From positions 6,014,001 to 6,078,000 of the forward strand of contig NC_092364.1 in assembly GCF_030848805.1 (NCBI RefSeq): a stretch of DNA of 64,000 bases, given 5' to 3'. The stretch is from Temnothorax longispinosus. Taxonomy: Eukaryota > Arthropoda > Insecta > Hymenoptera > Formicidae. A program made the translations under genes and the position numbers. Of this stretch, positions 45,551 through 56,700 are shown piece after piece; the stretch's first letter is position 1, and every line of letters begins with the position of its first letter. The notes under the pieces are model-generated. The model was not told the DNA's origin, made no database searches, and worked only from the letters and a program-made list of their open reading frames with translations.

Positions 45551-46181
45551 AAATTGCGTGGTCCATATGTGCGTAAGGAAATAGACCACGCAGTTTTCTT
45601 ACGCTTACGCCATATGCGTTGTGCAGAAGTGTGTGCTCCCCGCTTATAATCCATGTGATCAACACATTCTATTTTAATTACATTACTTGAGACGGGATCA
45701 AAATGAAATGTTTCGATTGGTTAACTTGGGTCCGTTCTGTTTCAGGCATATGCGCGCATTTATCTATAGTATACGTAACGTTTACTATAGAAAATGCGCG
45801 CATCATGCGTGAAACAGAACAGACCCCTTGGATGTGACGCGGCGCGTGACGACGCGCTCAGTGTGGAAACTCAGCCTTATGCCCGTATCAGACTATTGAT
45901 TGGGATTGAGATTAGATTGAAATTTGACCAATCAGAGCAAAGTTTACTAAACTTGACATCAGTTTTCTCTGTTCTGATTGATTAAATTTCAATCTAATCT
46001 CAATCACCAATCCGTAGTCTGATACGGGCTTTAAAGCGGAGAGCACACACTTCTGCACAACGCATACGGCGTAAGCATAAGAAACGTGCGTGGTCCATAC
46101 ACATGTGCGTAAGAAAATAGACCACGCAGTTTTCTTACGCTTACGCCGTATGCGTTGTGCAGAAGTGTGTGCTCCCCGCTT
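45551..46181. mobile_element. Cluster of four palindromic MITEs
   Basis: In order: 45551-45650, a partial copy of the fourth; 45728-45826, ends GGGTCCGTTCTGTTTCA and its inverse; 45881-46029, ends GCCCGTATCAGACTA and its inverse; 46034-46181, ends AAGCGG(G)GAGCACACAC and inverse. The last has GCGTGGTC and GACCACGC near the centre. None encodes protein. A 193-codon minus frame (45084-45665) running into the first MITE is probably chance. Confidence 0.75.
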
Positions 46182-46356
46182 AGCTAACCGTGGTTGGTGA
46201 AATTGGTAATTTTGTTATTGGCGTATTTCTTTCAGGTAATACACGCATTGGTTCTTCTCGCAATTTGCTCTGTACCGTCACATTATTTGCGATATAATAC
46301 GATATGGCTCCAGCTGCGTTACTAGTCTATATATGTATAAATAACATTTTTTATTT

Positions 46357-46359
<3 letters not shown>

Positions 46360-46399
<40 letters not shown>

Positions 46400-46404
46400 T
46401 TTTT
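46360..46404. repeat. (TA)n and poly-T
   Basis: TATATATA tract followed by a run of T. Confidence 0.9.
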
Positions 46405-46861
46405 AATTCTAGTAATTCTATTAATTCTGCTGTAAGATTTCTTAATTTTATATAGCCTATTACGAATACATAAGTAACATGATTATATAATAACGCGAAT
46501 CATCTAGATCGTTTTTATTGTTCACAGATATTGAATTAAAATCCATATATTTACCATGTTGATATTAAATAATAATTCTACAGCCGTTACATGAGCCGTG
46601 TGTAGATCGATACTCAAAAGTTTGTCTATATAATATAGTGCGTTCTTTTCGATTTGTATTATCTGTCTTCGAAAATTTTGTTTCATCGAATTTGACATAT
46701 TTCTCAGTTATTCTAAATAATTATAAATTTATATTATAAAGAATTTATGTAATATATTATAAACAAAAATTTGCGAGAATTTTGCGAATAAATTTATAAA
46801 CGATTATAAATTTCGATACTTACGCATTAATTGTATCCAAATTTGATTTCAATATCGCGAG

Positions 46862-46955
46862 AATAAATAAGTCAATATTTAAAGTTAACGCCGCCATTAT
46901 AAATGTTTATTTATGCGTTTCTTGTGGCGTTTTCTAATTCAGTAATTGTGTAATA
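46862..46955. repeat. Dispersed 95-bp repeat, copy 1
   Basis: AATAAGTCAATATTTAAAGT to AATTCAGTAATTGTGTAAT recurs at 51626-51714, right after the assembly gap, with few differences. Confidence 0.8.
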
Positions 46956-47111
46956 TTACTAAACTAAACATTATGCTTTATATAAGCAAGAATAAATTAT
47001 AATATTTATTTATAGTAAACCTTCAACAAATATTGATGTGTTTCAGCTAAACCTTTTATACTTAAAAAATAAAAAGTTAATAAACTTAGGACAAATAGCG
47101 TCAAAAGTTTA

Positions 47112-47157
47112 TCTATATATATAAAAATGAATGTATGTATGTATGTATGTATGTATG

Positions 47158-47191
<34 letters not shown>

Positions 47192-47764
47192 TGTATGTCC
47201 TTTATGCACTCTTAAACTATTCGACTGGTTTTGAAAGTATTGTATATGAAGTAGGGGTAGAATTTTCCGGGGAGTGTTATAGAATGTATAATTTTTCGTT
47301 ACCGATCTTTTTGGGAACCGGTATTCGACATTTTTTTCATTTTTTCGGGAAATAATTGACCGAATTTCAAAGAAATATATATGAAACAGGAGTAGAATTT
47401 CCCGGGGAGTGTCATAATGTATATAGTTCTTTGTTACCGATTTTCTGGAAACCGGTTTTTCTAATTCTTTTTAATTTTTGGAAAATAATTGACCGAATCT
47501 CAAAGAATTGTATATGAAACGGGGGTAGAATTTTCCGGGGAGTGCTATAAAGTGTATAATTTTTCGTTACCGATTTTTTTGGAAGCCGGTATCAGAAATT
47601 TTTCAAATTTTTCGGGAATTAATTGACTGAATCGCAAAAAATTATATGTATATGAAGTAGGGGTAGAATTTTCCGGGGAGTGCTATAAACTGTATAGTTT
47701 TTCGTTACCGATCTTTTTGGGAATCGGTATCTTTTTGGAAATTGGTTACGAAATTTTCCAGAGC

Positions 47765-47826
<62 letters not shown>

Positions 47827-48689
47827 AGAGAGCGGGGGAGAGAGAGAGAGAGAGAGAAGCGAGCTAGATATCTTTTTTAGCGATAGGGAGGGATGTATGC
47901 TCTATCTCTAGCTCTGGAGCTCGCTAGATAGATCTCTATAGAGAGAGAGAGATAGATCTCTCCTCTGTCTTCTCTCTCTTCCTCTTTCTCTTTCTCTCTC
48001 TCTCTCTCTCTCGCTCTTCTCGATCTCTGCGCTCTCTTCTCTCTCTTCTCTCTCGCTCGCTCGTCTCTCTCTTTCTCTCTCGCAGCTTCTCTCTTTCTTT
48101 CCTTTCTCTCGCATCTTTTTTTTCTCATGCCTGGTCGAACGACTTTTAGGCAAGAATGAGAGGCAACGGCAGAGAAACACAAAAGGCTAAAACCAAAAAT
48201 TATAGACTAAAGCAAAAGTGCGTGCATGCTCACTCTCTAAAGGACCAGAGATTGCAGAAGCGCGCTGAAGCATGCTGCTCGCCCCCACGCAAGGTGCAGA
48301 AGAAGTGAACCAATACTATAGTTTCACAAACTGAAGACACAAATCGCAGTGATAATGATACGAACTTAAGACTAGATAAAATTTTGAACAATATATATAC
48401 AGTGAACAATAACACTTAAAACTAAAACTAGATCAGATTCAGGAACTGCATATATATACAGACTATGTTGCGCTTAGACTAGATTATGCTTGTACAATAG
48501 ATAGCCCCGAGACAGAACCATGATCAGAACCCAGCTCAAGCGAAAATAAGTGATCATGGAGCTTGCCTTTAAATTCATTGAGAGACGATGAAGACACCAC
48601 GCCGATAGGAAGAGAGCGAGAGAGAGAGAGACTATTTGCGTGTCTTAATACACATGTTCTCCGGGGCGAAGCCCGGCGGGGCATGCTAG
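47112..48689 (+). mobile_element. Non-autonomous Helitron
   Basis: Starts TCTATATATATAAAAATGAA and ends CTAG (48686-48689). A short hairpin (CCGGGGCGAAGCCCGG) lies about 10 bases before the end, and A and T are the flanking bases. These are Helitron hallmarks. Inside are (ATGT)n, four tandem copies of a ~133-bp unit with TTTTCCGGGGAGTG (47205-47740), a GA-rich tract (47765-48110) and a LINE-tail-like minus frame. No Rep or helicase is present. Confidence 0.75.
48484..48640 (-). pseudogene. LINE C-terminal tail captured in the Helitron
   Basis: The minus frame reads SLPIGVVSSSSLNEFKGKLH then DHLFSLELGSD. It matches the LPxxVVxAxSLNxFKxxLDxHL pattern at the end of many LINE reverse transcriptases. 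The upstream part is lost in a GA repeat. Only about 50 codons remain, so this is suggestive rather than firm. Confidence 0.45.
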
Positions 48690-49067
48690 TAGCAAGTAGA
48701 GACCCTAAAAGAGAGACCCGACTTCTTGGGAGTCCGCGTGATTGGTGTACGTAACTTGTGTCCACAAAATGGCGCCGCCCAATAGGAACCCTTGCTGATC
48801 CAGCGCGAAAAAGCAGACAATTTGGATTGAATTACACTCACTCTCCGAATTTATTTAAATATAGTAATGAATAATACGTTTTTTGAAACATGCATATATC
48901 ATATAAGTGAAATAATAATAAATTAAGTGAAAAAGGTATGATAATATGTATTTAATATTATATATATATATATATATACATACATATACATAATGATACA
49001 ACTATATTATATTTATTGTAAATTATCGTATTGTCGCATGCATCGCCATAGTTTTACTATTATATAT

Positions 49068-50533
49068 TTATTTCGGTAAACGGCCCCCAGAATTCCCTAT
49101 TCGAAGTCGAAATCGAATAAAACGCATCATTATCTTATTCTTTATGTTGTGACAGTTTCTCAACGTTTCGCATGCAATGGCCTGCATTTTTTCATGAAAA
49201 AAATGAACTAAATCAAATTTAGTCGTTTCAAAATTTGTTTTTAGATATGGTAAGTACTGCCTCATAACAATTTCCTTCTGATGAAAATACTCAAATGTTG
49301 CGTTATTTACGAAAAAAAGCGTATTACGTCGAAAAGATTTCAACAACACAAATTTTGCAAATTTTGAGGATGGATTGTATGTGAGAGATCCAGCGGAACT
49401 TAAACACAATTTACAAGTAATATTATTGTTTGAAACACGGGAGAGAATATAGCCGGCGATGTTGTACAATACATTCAGTTCAATGTCCCCTATGTGTATT
49501 TTTCTCGTTGACAAATCAGGAACAGGTGGCAAGCGGTTTTTTATTTCTTTAGATTTAGGTGTACTAAAAAAATCGCCAACAATAATTCTGTCGTCCTCTT
49601 CGTAGCTGGAATTACCTACAGGTTTTAAATATTTTAAAATTGCGATTATTTTTAAATTTTGCTTGAATTGCAAGGCGGTTGGAATGGGTTGTTTAGCTCT
49701 AACACAAGAAAATATGTTTTCGACGCAATCTGATGTTAACCGACCTTAACTCTTTCTTTAATCGTTCAACTTCATTAAGTTCTTGGTTGCTTATTTCTCT
49801 TGAATAGGTAGGAATAGAGGAATCTACAAGATAATATAAGAAGTCGTATAAGTAATTATAAATAATGAATAACATAATGATAATATATTATAGTAAGTCA
49901 AATTTTGTAACCACAGAAAGAGTAATTAATTGTTATTGAATTTGCAACATTACTCGATGTCAATGGAATAATATCAGGAACATCTGCTCCGAGACAGTCC
50001 TCTTGCTGCTTGTCTTCATGAACATTAAATGTTTCAAATGCACCAGGTTGCCTTTGTGAAAATTTATTAGTTTTTTCCTAAAAAGTTCGTTATTTTCATG
50101 AAAAGGTAATACTTTATTGCTGTTTTTAACTAAGATACGCAAAGAAAGGAAACTCACGTTTGTACTAATAGATGCACTGCTCATTTCCAATTGAGCAGGG
50201 AAAATTGTGGGCACAGCGTTGCCTTTTAATTTTCTTTTCCCGTCATCGCGTACTTTTTCCCACATATCATTTGCAAAATGTACCTGTAAAAAATTTTTAT
50301 ATATTGTCAGTAATTTTATTTTTATAACTCAAATGAAATTAATTTATCTCTCACATATTACTTACTTCACATACAAACAGATCTATTGTCGATTTCCAAT
50401 TCCTTAGTCTATGTTTGCCTATGTTAGCAATCCAAACATCTCTTCTTTCTGGATTCGTTGGGAAACGAGCCATAAAAATTTTTATTCCTTTCTTTGTGCG
50501 TTTTAAACATGTTGACACACAGCAAGCTGGCAT
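49068..50533 (-). pseudogene. THAP-domain / P-element-like transposase gene, decayed
   Basis: Exon 1 (50533-50366, donor GAA/GTAAGT) and exon 2 (50283-50158, acceptor TTTTTTACAG, donor AAC/GTGAGT) join in phase. They encode a complete THAP zinc finger: CCVSTC, FPTNPERRDVW, C-x2-H across the junction, and the AVPTIF end. Exon 3 is probably about 50065-49915 (QRQPGAFETFNVHEDKQ). A block starting near 49812 after TTATCTTGTAG has a coiled coil (ISNQELNEVERLKKELRSVN) and hits a stop. The last block (49673-49068) holds LNVLYNIAGYILSRVS with CKLC and QAIACETLRNCHNIK, like the P-element C-terminus. The RNase H-like core is missing, so the product cannot transpose. It might still make a short THAP protein. 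Confidence 0.65.
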
Positions 50534-51108
50534 TTTTATATCTATAAAAATAATTATTTAGTTATTTTTTGTTCTTCTTTTCATATATTTATACATATTA
50601 CACACAATTTTTTAAAATAAACATTTCTTATTGCTGTTAATTACTTTGCAAAATAAGGTTAAAGACATTCAACATTGTAAATATTTATTAACATACATCG
50701 AAGATTATACTTTTCTACTTTCTTAATCAAACTGCAAAATAGTGCAAACATGTTATATACAGCTATTACTTATCACAGATTGATGTGTGTAAATAAATAA
50801 ATCATGTTACTTACACGACACAGCAGTGTATTGTGCCGATTGTGCGACGACACAAGATCACATCACAGATGATATACGGCCGCGACACAACGTGACACAC
50901 GAGCGAGCATACGTTGGGCCTCATTTGTTCGATATTCTTTCTTTGTTACCGTGTCAGAAATGCTCGCCGTTAATCGCAGGCATGTACGAATTACACGTGC
51001 TACGGCACGAGTAAAGAGTCCTGTGTTTCTGATGCAATCTCCCTCCATATGTTCACGGCATTTGCGGCCATTTTGTGGACAGTTGTCGGGTCTCTTATTA
51101 TAGGGTCT

Positions 51109-51608
51109 NNNNNNNNNNNNNNNNNNNNNNNNNNNNNNNNNNNNNNNNNNNNNNNNNNNNNNNNNNNNNNNNNNNNNNNNNNNNNNNNNNNNNNNNNNNN
51201 NNNNNNNNNNNNNNNNNNNNNNNNNNNNNNNNNNNNNNNNNNNNNNNNNNNNNNNNNNNNNNNNNNNNNNNNNNNNNNNNNNNNNNNNNNNNNNNNNNNN
51301 NNNNNNNNNNNNNNNNNNNNNNNNNNNNNNNNNNNNNNNNNNNNNNNNNNNNNNNNNNNNNNNNNNNNNNNNNNNNNNNNNNNNNNNNNNNNNNNNNNNN
51401 NNNNNNNNNNNNNNNNNNNNNNNNNNNNNNNNNNNNNNNNNNNNNNNNNNNNNNNNNNNNNNNNNNNNNNNNNNNNNNNNNNNNNNNNNNNNNNNNNNNN
51501 NNNNNNNNNNNNNNNNNNNNNNNNNNNNNNNNNNNNNNNNNNNNNNNNNNNNNNNNNNNNNNNNNNNNNNNNNNNNNNNNNNNNNNNNNNNNNNNNNNNN
51601 NNNNNNNN
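51109..51608. other. Assembly gap (500 N)
   Basis: Exactly 500 undetermined bases, a placeholder length. Sequence just before it (GTCGGGTCTCTTATTATAGG) is similar, inverted, to DNA just after the Helitron at 48698-48722. Sequence just after it (TAGTAGCAAG) equals that at the Helitron 3' edge, so a Helitron copy or its flank probably caused the gap. Confidence 0.95.
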
Positions 51609-51625
51609 TAGTAGCAAGATAAAAA

Positions 51626-51714
51626 ATAAGTCAATATTTAAAGTTAACGCTGCCATTATAAATGTCTAATTATGCGTTTCTTGTGGCGTTTTCTAATTCA
51701 GTAATTATGTAATG
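51626..51714. repeat. Dispersed 95-bp repeat, copy 2
   Basis: Copy of 46862-46955 (GTTAACGCTGCCATTATAAA region). Confidence 0.8.
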
Positions 51715-51784
51715 TGAGAATCTCGCGATATCGATTTCGAATCCGTATCGGATTCGAAATCGGTTAGGACACGCCTGGTTTTCG

Positions 51785-51960
51785 CGCTTTTCTATGAAAA
51801 AGTATTCTTCGGTGATAATATAGAGCATTAATAAAGATATCGCAAACATGTATAGGAAATTGACACAAGTGCTGATAAATAAAAACCGTTTATATAAATC
51901 AACTTTTCACATCTCAAATACTTTTTTTTCTGTAATTTGATTTTATATTTCTTATTATTA
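51785..51960. repeat. Dispersed repeat shared with 42490-42670
   Basis: TCGCGCTTTTCTATGAAAAAG through CTGTAATTTGATTTTATAT matches 42490-42670 at roughly 80-85% by eye, in the same orientation. Shared words include AGGAAATTGACA, CTGATAAATAAAAACCG and TTTTCACATCTCAAATACTT. Confidence 0.7.
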
Positions 51961-52138
51961 AAGGTCAGTACGTTTACTCTTACCGACCTAGCATATTACT
52001 TTCCCCACTGTATCGAAATATAGGGATGGCCAAGATTAAGACGATGGCCAAGAAAATTAGTTGTTGCCTTGGTTCAAGGTCCTTGTATATTAAGAATAGG
52101 GCATCTATCAACAATTAAAAATTATATATAATGGGCGC

Positions 52139-52244
52139 ATTCCGATGTTCACTGTCAGCAACTTTCAGTACTGAAAATCTATAGTATACGTGACGTAAAA
52201 TATAGATTTGCAGTACTGATAGTGCTGATAGTGAATATCGGAAT
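52139..52244. mobile_element. Small palindromic MITE
   Basis: 106 bp with imperfect inverted arms (ATTCCGATGTTCACTGTCAG and CTGATAGTGAATATCGGAAT). Confidence 0.65.
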
Positions 52245-52402
52245 ACAGCTAATATATATAATAGTAATACGAAGTTTTAATTAAAATGATAATTTAAAAT
52301 ACTTATTTTTAGCAAAGGTAAAGAAGGCTGTTAAAGCCGCTTGATATACATATATCCACCATATTTAGGATATTTCACCACTCAAACACTCGTCTCTTTA
52401 TA

Positions 52403-52738
52403 GAATCTTCTTCTTAGTCGTATACTCTTGACAGAGTGGTCGTGGTTATGAATTTTTTACATTGTTTCCGCCGAAGCTCTTGCAATTTGCCTCCATCTGT
52501 CTTTGTTTGTGGCATTGCGGGAGCTTTCTGTGATAGAGCATTTTGTTGCCGATTTTATGAGATCAGTCCATCTAGTCGGGGATCGACCGCGTGGGCGTTT
52601 GCCTTCCACTCTGCTCTGTACTACCAGGCGCTGCATGGAATCTTTATTATGTGTGATGTGTCCGAAGTATTTCAAGACCCGTAGCCGAACTGTCGATGAG
52701 AGCCTATGTTGTATGTTAAGCTCTATTATAGTCTAAGA
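52403..52738 (-). pseudogene. LINE 3' end (part 2 of a split copy)
   Basis: The minus frame continues a LINE protein: LKYFGHITHNKDSMQRLV, then GKRPRGRSPTRWTDLIK, ending ASAETM-stop near 52457. The stretch after it reads ACGACTAAGAAGAAG, as at the end of RTE-like LINEs. It follows directly on 55994-56410 if the inserted element is removed. Confidence 0.75.
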
Positions 52739-53352
52739 GCTGGCTACATAAAAATGCAAGGTATAAGGTACATGAAATATTTATAGCTAGAGAGGTTCCA
52801 TTATCACTCCCGAACACTGAGTGACCAGTCTGCCTGCGCGCTTAGGAAGATTACGGCGGGGGTGGACGGTCAAAAATGACAAATTTTACAAGGAAAAAAA
52901 TGATAAAGCTCAGGGATAAAAATTATAGGAATGTTAAGTATTTGTTGCTACGAAACGCGAAAAATTATTGGCAGACGATTTCGTGGAAGAGAAAGGGCCG
53001 GCAGACTGCAACAAAGCGGCGTTAACTTTTGTGAAAAAAAAAAATGATAAGGTACATGATTGAAAATTATTGGTAATAATTACTAAACTGTTAACGAAGC
53101 TATGTGCTAAATGGCAGACAAAAAAACTGAAGACAACATCGAGGCAGATTGTAATGAAGAGCGCGGTTTCGATTGCGCTTAACGAGTTAGTTCCGTACGA
53201 TGCGTTACTACGATATGTTATTTTGTTTATATATATATCATGTCGACAATAAGATAACAATTTCTATATTATATATAATAAGTGCTAAAAGATATGTTTA
53301 ACATTAGAATAATTTTTCCATTAACAAAAAAATACTATTAAAAATTGTAGAC

Positions 53353-53858
53353 TTATTCTATTTCGCTGTTTGCATCGGATTCATCGTACTGCATATCTTC
53401 TTCGCTTTCGCAATCGATATCATCCTCAGATTCGATTTCGTTGATATCTGCTAAAAAACGACATTAGATGAGGCAATTGATTCGTTATTAGCTACATAAA
53501 ATAAACAATAAATTAGTTTTATTATTTATCAACAATGTATTGAAAAAGTCATATAAGAATTTATGTACTTACTAGGATCAGGCTCCGGTATTGTATTTCC
53601 AGACTGCTGTAATTTAACCAATTCACTATAATTGTCAACATACTTTTTTTTAATAGCCGTGAAATTACTATAACAATTTTCATGGTACCCATTGATTTTA
53701 TCTGCAGTTGTGGGTAAAATAAGTTCATTATACTTTAGCTTGTAGGTCACACAAATTTTTAAAATCTTCTTGCATTTTTCCAAAATTTTATCGTTAAAAA
53801 GTGTGATTTTAGTTTCACTGCTGTTGTTACAAAATACACACTTTTGCTCCGAACTCAT
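53353..53858 (-). CDS. 126-residue zinc-finger-like protein in the long-TIR element
   Basis: Two exons: 53858-53573 (donor CCTA/GTAAGT) and 53447-53353 (acceptor TTTTTTAGCAG). They join in phase for 126 codons plus stop. The N-terminus MSSEQKCVFCNNSSETKITL has a C-x2-C pair. A lysine-rich helix follows, then NGYHENCYSNFTAIKKKYVD with H-x2-C, so a C2HC metal site is likely. The second exon is very acidic (NEIESEDDIDCESEEDMQYD). The start is the first ATG, and it lies well inside the element, 3' of the right inverted repeat in minus sense. Proteins with this N-terminal pattern are common in insect transposons, but I cannot name a family. It has no visible catalytic domain. Confidence 0.6.
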
Positions 53859-54286
53859 TTTGCGAATAGTTCACTGACATTTGTTAAATATAAATAATAA
53901 ATAAAGATTATATAAATAATAAATAATAAATGAACAATAAATAAAGATTCTAAAAGCCACTGAAGAAAAATAAAATTCGGCACAATACACGTTGGACGTC
54001 TGTTCACTGTCGAGTTTTCGAGTATACTGAACTCTCTTATATTTATTATCTTTATTATCATAAATGACTTTCTCCAGCCTCTACTATACAGCTGTTTCTC
54101 GGCCGCTTGGTCCCTCTGAACCGTTTCAAACGGTTTTTATACCTGCGTTGAATTTTCGAATATAATTTTCGAATTTTTCAATCTATTAAAACCTCAATAT
54201 ATTATTTTAAAACTTGTAGAAAAATGTTTATATATAGTTTTCAACTGCAGATAAAAAATGTTATGAGATTAATTAGTAACAATTTA

Positions 54287-55394
54287 TAGCGAATTCGGGC
54301 ACTTGCACTAGTGCACACTGAGTGTGCACTAAGGCTTATTCTTAATCAATTGTTATATTTACAGATCATCTTAAGGTGGTTCATGCAGTACTTGCTAGTC
54401 AAATAGGCAACTATTTTTATTAGTGATAAATAAGTATGATTTTTGTCCGTAAAAATCAGCATATAATTAGATTTATTATTTATAACATCTTTAATGTTAT
54501 ACGACCTCTACGTAATTAAAATATTGAGACAAAAGTCACATCTTTTACTAGAATTGTGAGCCGTGTGAATATATGTTACAACAGCAGCGCGGCAACGAAT
54601 AAATGATGCATGTTAAAATTATTTGGACATTTTATAACTTCATTGTATTGAAACTTGTATTTATTCAGTATTGCAGATCTTGATGCAACCCAATTTTAAT
54701 TCTTTTCAGAAATGGACAAATATTTTTATTTCACCCTTTGCTTTATTCGGCGTCCAGAACATGGTAAACGAATTTTTTGAGATATGCGCTGTACTCATCA
54801 GCTGACACATGCGACGTTGCCAAGCTGCCGCTAATGCCGCTCGAGTCCAGCCGTCAGTTCCGTATTGTCGATTTAGTCAATCAAAAATTACGTTTTATTA
54901 ATATATGGTACGGTCAATGAACTCGGGCTTTTATCTAGTATCTTGCAAAATGTTTATTGCATCGTTTCGTCAGTTTTTGGTTCGTTTATCTAGTTTTGAA
55001 GTATTGCAATTTTTGCAGCATAAGCGCTTTAACCTCGTTTTTCGGATAAGGGGTCCCTCCACCGCGTTAAATTGGCAAAGTTTACGGACATATATCTTCG
55101 GAACCAATCGGTTAAAAAATCCGAAATTTTACAGACACACTCGAGGAACGTTAATCTTTCATTTCATATTAAATTTTCCGGGCTAAGTACATATGACCTA
55201 AATGCAAGAACCACCTTAAATACTTCTTAGCCTATAAAATGATTTGTACAGGATCCACATAGATATTACAGATTGTTTTATTGGCTAAAAAGTTTTTAAA
55301 TGTGTATTTAAGCGACTTTAAATATAAGAATAGATTATAAACAAGCTTTAGTGCGCACCTCAGTGTGCACCAGTGCAAGCGCCCGAATTCGCTA
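54287..55394. mobile_element. Nested inverted-repeat element, second layer
   Basis: Ends TAGCGAATTCGGGC and GCCCGAATTCGCTA, with the inverted similarity continuing about 80 bp (GCACT(A/G)GTGCACACTGAG). It lies inside the long-TIR element and contains the third layer. Confidence 0.7.
54371..55219. mobile_element. Nested TTAA-flanked element, third layer
   Basis: TTAA (54371-54374) then GGTGGTTC, and GAACCACC followed by TTAA (55216-55219). TTAA duplications fit piggyBac-like elements. A 93-codon plus frame (54905-55186) has no recognised domain. Confidence 0.6.
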
Positions 55395-55993
55395 TTAGAT
55401 TCAATATAATAAATAAATATTAATTATTTTATTTTTAACAATAAAAGAATGAATACAAACTAAATCCATTAATGGAAAAAAGAAACACGTAATATATTCA
55501 TATAAATAACAAAATAACATATCATAGTAGCGCATCGTACGAAACTACCTCATTAAGCGCGATCGAAACTGCGCTCTTCATTACAATCTGCCTCGATGTT
55601 GTCTTCAGTTTTTTCGTCTGCCATTTAGCACATAGCTTCGTTAACAGTTTAGTAATTATTACCAATAATTTTTAATCATGTACCTTATCATTTTTTTTTC
55701 ACAAAAGTTAACGCCGCTTTGTTGCAGTCTGCCGGCCCTTTCTCTTCCACGAAATCGTCTGCCAATAATTTTCCGCGTTTCGTAGCAACAAATACTTAAC
55801 ATTCCTATAATTTTTATCCCTGAGCTTTATCATTTTTTTCCTTGTAAAATTTGTCATTTTTGACCGTCCACCCCCGCCTTAATCTTCCTAAGCGCGCAGG
55901 CAGACTGGTCACTCAGTGTTCGGGAGTGATAATGGAACCTCTCTAGCTATAAATATTTCATGTACCTTATACCTTGCATTTTTATGTAGCCAG

Positions 55994-56410
55994 CTTTCCG
56001 TCTATTAATATGGAGGCGTTGGTACGTCGTTCGGTCCATCTTATCCTCAGGAGACGTCGCCAGCACCACATTTCTAAAGCGTCTATTTTTCTGTGGTCTT
56101 GTCGTCGAATCGTCCATGTTTAAGCTCCGTAAAGGAAGATGGGGAAGACAAGACATTTAATTAGGCGGACCTTTGTGTTTTTGGTTATTTTTTGGTCTCT
56201 CCAGATTTTTGTAAGTTTGTCAACTGCCGACCTGGTCATGGCCCAACGCCTTTTAATTTCTTCCTCGCATCTTCCCTTATTGGTGATCATGGAGCCAAGG
56301 TAGGTGTAGCTGTGTACAACTTCACAATTGGCTATACTTCTAACATCATCAGGTCTGTTATCAGCCATCCGATCCACAATCATCATCTTGGTTTTGTCTC
56401 TGTTGAGGCA
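55994..56410 (-). pseudogene. LINE reverse transcriptase fragment (part 1)
   Basis: Minus frame MMIVDRMADNRPDDVRSI, then YTYLGSMITNKGRCEEEIKR, RRWAMTRSAVDKLTKIW and VRLIKCLVFPIFLYGA. This is the conserved segment after the catalytic core in RTE/jockey-type LINEs. Next come LEMWCWRRLLRIRWTERRT and NASILI at the insertion point. A frame change near 56110-56130 is needed. The 5' end is cut at about 56410, as is typical for LINE copies. Confidence 0.8.
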
Positions 56411-56585
56411 AAGTTGAGGCTTTATAGAATAGACTTGTCTTATTTAAATAATCGATCGCGATCGAGTATTTCGACCACTTTCGATCAACGGATGCAAAGG
56501 CCTTTAATTGTTGCGCATGTTCGAATCAGGCGAATCTGATTGGTCAAGCACACAGCAGAGGGGATGCTGGATTAGGTTAGGATGT

Positions 56586-56700
56586 ACGAAAAATAATATA
56601 CTACTGTGAGATATTACAAGTACATTCTGAGAATTTACGAAAAATAATGTACTACTGTGAGATATTACAAGTACATCCTGAGAATTTACTAAATATAATG
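56586..56700. repeat. Tandem duplication of about 52 bp
   Basis: TACGAAAAATAATATACTAC through ATTCTGAGAATT is repeated once with few changes, and a partial third copy follows. Confidence 0.8.

Larger units (their letters stand above)
52739..55993. mobile_element. Long-TIR DNA element inserted in a LINE
   Basis: Terminal inverted repeats of about 500 bp (52740-53240 and 55498-55993, ends near GCTGGCTACATAAAAATGC and inverse). The flanking LINE has imperfect TAATAGA-type repeats on both sides, suggesting a 7-9 bp target duplication. A small spliced gene lies inside, as do two nested elements. Long inverted ends and such a duplication length occur in Mutator-like and some other DNA elements. 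The class is unresolved. Confidence 0.7.

Noticed and set aside
45084..45665. 193-codon minus-strand ORF
   Set aside because: It runs from unique AT-rich DNA into a palindromic MITE, has no domain and looks like chance.
47006..47209. YIHTYIHTY-type repeat ORF
   Set aside because: Product of the (ATGT)n microsatellite at the Helitron start.
47877..48182. Charged R/E-rich ORF
   Set aside because: Translation of a GA/CT simple repeat within the Helitron.
51000..51669. ORFs spanning the undetermined bases
   Set aside because: Their length comes only from the N run, which cannot contain called stops.
56571..56580. TTAGGTTAGG, possible telomeric repeat
   Set aside because: Only two units; too short to indicate a telomere or interstitial telomere array.
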